In this document: positions 60,536 to 64,000 of the stretch, piece by piece
Layout of the letters: every line of letters begins with the position of its first letter
Position numbering within the stretch: position 1 is the first letter of the stretch
Origin: Labilibaculum filiforme
Lineage (GTDB): Bacteria; Bacteroidota; Bacteroidia; Bacteroidales; Marinifilaceae
DNA: 64,000 nt
Assembly (NCBI RefSeq): GCF_002843315.1
Contig: NZ_MVDD01000010.1
Coordinates: forward strand, 105,493-169,492
Reading direction: 5' to 3'
The notes under the pieces: generated by a model
The model's database searches: none
Told to the model about the DNA's origin: nothing
The model's input: the letters and a program-made list of their open reading frames with translations, nothing else
Position numbers and translations under genes: made by a program

Positions 60536-61993
60536 TTATTCGGGTAATAACCACCAAAATGGGTATCCTTTGGCTTTGTGCAGAAACATGTAATGCATTG
60601 TCCATTTTAGCCAGTGGCCAGCTAAGCCTGGTTCGCCCATGGTATATTTAATACTGCGACCCCATTCTGGATATTTATCCCAATCCTGAACTATTGGATA
60701 AACGGTCATGCTTGCCGCCGATCCTTTGGTCATGCCGTATCCTGCCGATACAATACAGGCGGCTCCCATTTTCGACATCGATGCTCGGTGTTTTAGTTCG
60801 TGTTCTCCTTTTTTAACCAAATTTACAATGTTTAAGGCAACCACTTTACCAGCAACCCCCGATGGCATCCCTGTTCGGGGTGGAGCAGGAAAAATAGCCG
60901 TTCCGTTTTTGCTTTTCATGGGTTTCGAAATGGAGTGGGGCGGAGCAAATGCAATACCCGGAGCAAAAATATTTGGGTAGGTTGGGTTGCGATAGGTTTC
61001 TGGCCAATCTGCGGCTTTCCATTCCTCAAAATCTTTTGGTGTATAATCGGCATCTACTTTCATGAATCCATTGGGAGCAAAAATAGTAGAGCTGATGTCC
61101 TCATTATTCTTGCCGAAGGCTTTTAATCCAACCCCCGAAAAACCAGGTATCAGCATCGAAAAATCAAAGGCGACCGATTTTTTTTCGCCATCCAAAGTCT
61201 CGTAGTTTGCTTTTCCAGGTTCTATTTCAAATACGCCTGCGCGCTTAATCCATCTTATGCCATTTTCGATCAAGAAGGATTCAGCAAATACTTTTGTTGA
61301 GGTGATATAACCACCGCGTTTAATAAAAGCACCACCCATTCCAAAATCTCCTAGTTCGTATTCATTCGTGATCCAGATTAATTCAGCCAGATGCTCTAAT
61401 TTTCTTTTCCTTATTTCGTAGGAAACATTTAAAATATACTCGAAAGCGGCTCCTTGGCAGGTTGCCATCGAATGGCCTGTTCCAATCAAAAATGTTTGCT
61501 TTTCTCCTGCTTCCATTTTTTGAAAGCATACTTGTAATTTTTCCCATGCGTGTATGGCATGATCGCAGGAGCAAACAGACTCTGTATTTTTGCCAGGTCC
61601 CAATCCAGGAGTGCCTTCAAAATTTAATTTAGGCCCAGTTGCATTTACCAGGTAATCGTAATCTACTTGTTCTGTAGCGCCTGCCTTTTCAGGATCGGTG
61701 TATTCAATACTTACAAATCCTTTGCTAATTTCTTGATTTCCTTGTGGATGAATAGAGATTGCTTTGGCTTGTTTAAAATCGATTTTCCATTTGTCGTACA
61801 CTTTTTTTAATTTGAACCGTACCTGATCAACACTCATACGTCCCACGCCAACCCATATGTTTGATGGAATCCATTGGTAATAACTGCTGGGGGAAACTAC
61901 AACTACCTCGTGTTTTTTTCCTAGCTTTTTTTTAATGAAGGCAGCAGCGGTGTGTCCGGAGATACCTGCGCCTAAGACAACGATTTTGGCCAT
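60536..61993 (-). CDS. sulfide:quinone oxidoreductase-like FAD flavoprotein
   Basis: An ATG at 62044 is in frame, but the ATG at 61993 puts the Rossmann motif at the very start (AKIVVLGAGISGHTAAAFI), so I use it (485 aa). It has SYYQWIPSNIWVGVGRMS, the second-domain PKLNFEGTPGL, and cysteines in ESVCSCDHAIHAW (about 150) and GAACIVSAGYG (about 430) that could be redox-active as in SQR. The C-terminus is amphipathic (HWLKWTMHYMFLHKAKGYPF), typical for membrane docking. It may oxidise sulfide and feed quinone; FCSD/NDH-like roles remain possible. Confidence 0.78.
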   Translation of the reverse strand: MAKIVVLGAGISGHTAAAFIKKKLGKKHEVVVVSPSSYYQWIPSNIWVGVGRMSVDQVRFKLKKVYDKWKIDFKQAKAISIHPQGNQEISKGFVSIEYTDPEKAGATEQVDYDYLVNATGPKLNFEGTPGLGPGKNTESVCSCDHAIHAWEKLQVCFQKMEAGEKQTFLIGTGHSMATCQGAAFEYILNVSYEIRKRKLEHLAELIWITNEYELGDFGMGGAFIKRGGYITSTKVFAESFLIENGIRWIKRAGVFEIEPGKANYETLDGEKKSVAFDFSMLIPGFSGVGLKAFGKNNEDISSTIFAPNGFMKVDADYTPKDFEEWKAADWPETYRNPTYPNIFAPGIAFAPPHSISKPMKSKNGTAIFPAPPRTGMPSGVAGKVVALNIVNLVKKGEHELKHRASMSKMGAACIVSAGYGMTKGSAASMTVYPIVQDWDKYPEWGRSIKYTMGEPGLAGHWLKWTMHYMFLHKAKGYPFWWLLPE

Positions 61994-62457
61994 GATATAT
62001 TTGAATTTAGTGTATATATAGTCTTGTATATGATTCAAATTCACTTTATCAAAGAAAAGGAAATGTCGTACATTCCTCTTTTTTTTGTTAATGATCTAAT
62101 GTAACGAAAAATATTTACATATCTAGATGTGTTATTTAAAATATTCTTGTTTTACTCCTGATTTTTACGCTATTAGGTTTTTAATGTGTTCTTGAAGCTT
62201 GAGAATGGTGCGTTTTTGCAGGATAATTTTCTCTTGTTTAGATTCGATATAAACTTTTATACCTTCGCGGAATAATATATTTTTTAAGGTTTTTAATGAT
62301 GGAAATGGTGATAGTTTTATTTGTTTATTCTTTTCGAAAGAATGATGGCTTCTATAATGTGCTGGCTAAAATTCCATTTAAAAAAAATAAAGGTTAATTT
62401 CGCAGGCTATATGAAAGGAAGCATGCTATGTTTCAAAATTATTAAGAGCACGAAAAT
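61994..62457. other. promoter-bearing gap, nothing else recognised
   Basis: About 460 bp between the divergent SQR-like gene and DAHP synthase. AT-rich; it must hold both promoters. No ORF, repeat or riboswitch was recognised. Confidence 0.5.
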
Positions 62458-63507
62458 ATGATGGACCCCAGAATAGAGAATCTGAATGTAAGCGCTGAGC
62501 AATCGATTATAACACCAGTAAAATTAAAAGAATTATATCCCTTAAGCGAAAAACATATTGATACGGTTTATAAAGGGCAGGAAACAATTAAAAACATTGT
62601 AAATGGGAGCGATAAGAGAATACTTGCTATTGTTGGACCTTGCTCTATTCACGATATAAAATCGGCTAAAGAGTACGCACAAAAACTGAAAGTGCTTGCA
62701 GACGATTTAAAGGATGATATTTTTATTGTGATGCGGGTTTATTTTGAAAAACCTAGAACTACGGTAGGATGGAAAGGTTTAGTAAACGATCCATATATGG
62801 ATAATTCCTGTGAAATTGAGGACGGTTTAAAGCAGGCTCGTGAGCTTTTGGTGTATATCGCAGCACTTGGATTGCCTGCGGCAGGAGAAGCTTTGGATAT
62901 TGTAACGCCTCAGTATATTCAGGATCTTTTTTCGTGGACTGCAATTGGTGCTCGTACTACCGAATCGCAAAGTCATCGAAACATGTCGAGTGGTTTATCG
63001 TCGGTGGTGGGTTTTAAAAATGGTACCGATGGGAATGTTGATATTGCTGTGAATGCCATGCAGGCGGTTGCAGCTCCTCATAATTTTGTGAGTATTGATC
63101 CGAAAGGAAAAGTGGCTGTAATTCGCACTTTAGGGAATCCAAATACACACATTATATTACGGGGAGGGAAAAAACCTAATTTCGAGGCATCCTATATTGA
63201 AGCAGTTGAAAATAAATTGTCCGATTTGCAGATTGTACCTAGAATAATGGTTGATTGTAGTCATGCGAATTCTTCTAAAAAAGCAAAAAAACAAGAAATT
63301 GTTCTGGCAAGTTTGGCCGATCAAATCGCCAAAGGAAACAAATCTATTATGGGATTTATGATCGAGAGTAATATCAACTTTGGCCAACAAAGTATTCCTA
63401 CTGATTTGTCGAAATTAAAATATGGTGTTTCGGTAACCGATGAGTGTCTTGATTTTGAATCTACCGAACGCATTTTAAGAGAGTTTTGTGATAGAATTAG
63501 GAGTTAA
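62458..63507 (+). CDS. 3-deoxy-7-phosphoheptulonate synthase (type I, AroG-like)
   Basis: The 349-residue enzyme carries the AroAI-alpha signatures: LAIVGPCSIHDIKSAKEYA (about 55-74), MRVYFEKPRTTVGWKGLVND (PEP/E4P site, about 90-110), GARTTESQSHRNMSSGLSS (about 163-181), and DCSHANSSKKAKKQ (about 264-277, with the metal ligands). It condenses phosphoenolpyruvate and erythrose 4-phosphate as the first step of aromatic amino acid synthesis. It lacks a chorismate mutase fusion. The ATG at 62458 is followed directly by a second ATG, and either may be used. Confidence 0.96.
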   Translation: MMDPRIENLNVSAEQSIITPVKLKELYPLSEKHIDTVYKGQETIKNIVNGSDKRILAIVGPCSIHDIKSAKEYAQKLKVLADDLKDDIFIVMRVYFEKPRTTVGWKGLVNDPYMDNSCEIEDGLKQARELLVYIAALGLPAAGEALDIVTPQYIQDLFSWTAIGARTTESQSHRNMSSGLSSVVGFKNGTDGNVDIAVNAMQAVAAPHNFVSIDPKGKVAVIRTLGNPNTHIILRGGKKPNFEASYIEAVENKLSDLQIVPRIMVDCSHANSSKKAKKQEIVLASLADQIAKGNKSIMGFMIESNINFGQQSIPTDLSKLKYGVSVTDECLDFESTERILREFCDRIRS

Positions 63508-63601
63508 GAGCTTTCTTAAATTCAATGAAATTATTAGGATCAATTCGAAAATTTGGTGGAGAAAAAAAATAAATGAATATTTGTCATCTTAATTTTATGA
63601 C

Positions 63602-63976
63602 ATGGATTCGAATAAAGATCATTACAAGTTACTACTTCAAGCAATTTTACCAGAAGAGATATTTTCCTATTTTGAGATCACACAAGTTATTATTGATGAA
63701 AAGAGATTGGATGTTCATCTGGATGAGTTACATCAATTACCAGAAGAATATTCAAGGGAAAAGCTGACTTCAAAAGGCTTTCAGTCCGCGGTCGTAATTC
63801 AAGATTATCCCATTCGAGAACGCATGGTTTACTTGCATGTTCGCAAAAGGAAGTGGCTGGTTTGTTCTACGGGTCAGATTGTAAGTAGAGATTGGGATTT
63901 GATAGCAAAGGGAGCTCGATATACAAAAGGGTTCGCTTCTTTTTTAAAAGAATTATTTGGACAAATACCCGATTAG
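63602..63976 (+). CDS. ISAon1-family transposase N-terminal protein (IS at window edge)
   Basis: The 124-residue ORF matches the short N-terminal protein of ISAon1-type elements: YFEITQVIIDEKRLDVHLDE, EYSREKLTSKGFQSAVVIQD (about 68-87), IRERMVYLHVRKRKWLVCST and RDWDLIAKGARYTKGFASFL (about 96-115). The catalytic transposase frame would follow beyond the window end. It is intact here, so the element may be active. The left IS end should lie in 63510-63600. Confidence 0.85.
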   Translation: MDSNKDHYKLLLQAILPEEIFSYFEITQVIIDEKRLDVHLDELHQLPEEYSREKLTSKGFQSAVVIQDYPIRERMVYLHVRKRKWLVCSTGQIVSRDWDLIAKGARYTKGFASFLKELFGQIPD

Positions 63977-64000
63977 CAGTAAAAGCCTTGAAAAACATTA

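Noticed and set aside
60304..60651. 115-codon plus-strand ORF antisense to the SQR-like gene and the 52-aa ORF
   Set aside because: Its composition is unlike a real protein and it overlaps two better supported minus-strand frames.

Overview
The window looks like chromosomal DNA of an AT-rich Bacteroidota bacterium, probably a marine or facultatively anaerobic member of the Marinilabiliales (Marinifilaceae-like; the rank is an inference). Grounds: two large secreted proteins with C-terminal type IX secretion (T9SS) sorting domains, promoter boxes of the TAnnTTTG type with few Shine-Dalgarno sequences, BlaR1/TonB fusions, a propeller-type sensor kinase, YitT, DUF6051-like and ISAon1-type genes, and acetate/butyrate-type phosphotransacylases.

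Layout. 0-1 kb: a methyltransferase cut by the window edge, behind a TPP riboswitch and terminator. 1-8.2 kb: a secreted Asp-box propeller protein and a GH3 glycosidase, divergent from a TPR-HTH regulator with a spaced operator-like repeat between them. 8.2-8.5 kb: three identical tandem tRNA-Lys genes. 8.9-13.6 kb: housekeeping and metabolic genes (SDR, sigma-like protein, flavin-binding protein, YitT, acyltransferase, nitrilase/omega-amidase). 13.7-18.4 kb: BlaI, BlaR1-TonB and three further TonB paralogues in one direction. 19.3-21.6 kb: a folate trio (FolM-like, FolB, FolK) convergent with a Nudix gene. 21.9-30 kb: a secreted beta-propeller, small membrane proteins, an alpha/beta-hydrolase, a cysteine hydrolase and a large FAD/Fe-S dehydrogenase. 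30.2-38 kb: pta-ackA, a propeller histidine kinase and two tandem phosphate-butyryltransferase paralogues, giving acyl-CoA to acyl-phosphate to ATP metabolism. 38.3 kb: a radical SAM protein.

39.4-54.6 kb is an accessory region: mostly small hypothetical minus-strand membrane or secreted proteins, dispersed palindromic repeats, a broken IS1182-type transposase, a MITE-like element, a 280-bp terminal-inverted-repeat element and the 3' end of a group II intron. Two neighbouring genes here (an RDD membrane protein and lgt) are each bounded by a private pair of complementary 9-bp cores ending in AAC/GTT, with a long imperfect palindrome between them. That is the architecture of integron gene cassettes with attC sites but no visible integrase (a CALIN-like array). 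The group II intron remnant abuts one of the core sites in the orientation opposite to the cassettes. The region ends in an 18-unit, 41-bp tandem array.

54.7-63.5 kb returns to core genes: dihydrouridine synthase, TrhO, an FAD oxidoreductase, a pair of oppositely charged envelope proteins, YhcH, an SQR-like flavoprotein with a 52-aa partner, and DAHP synthase. The right edge enters an ISAon1-type insertion sequence.
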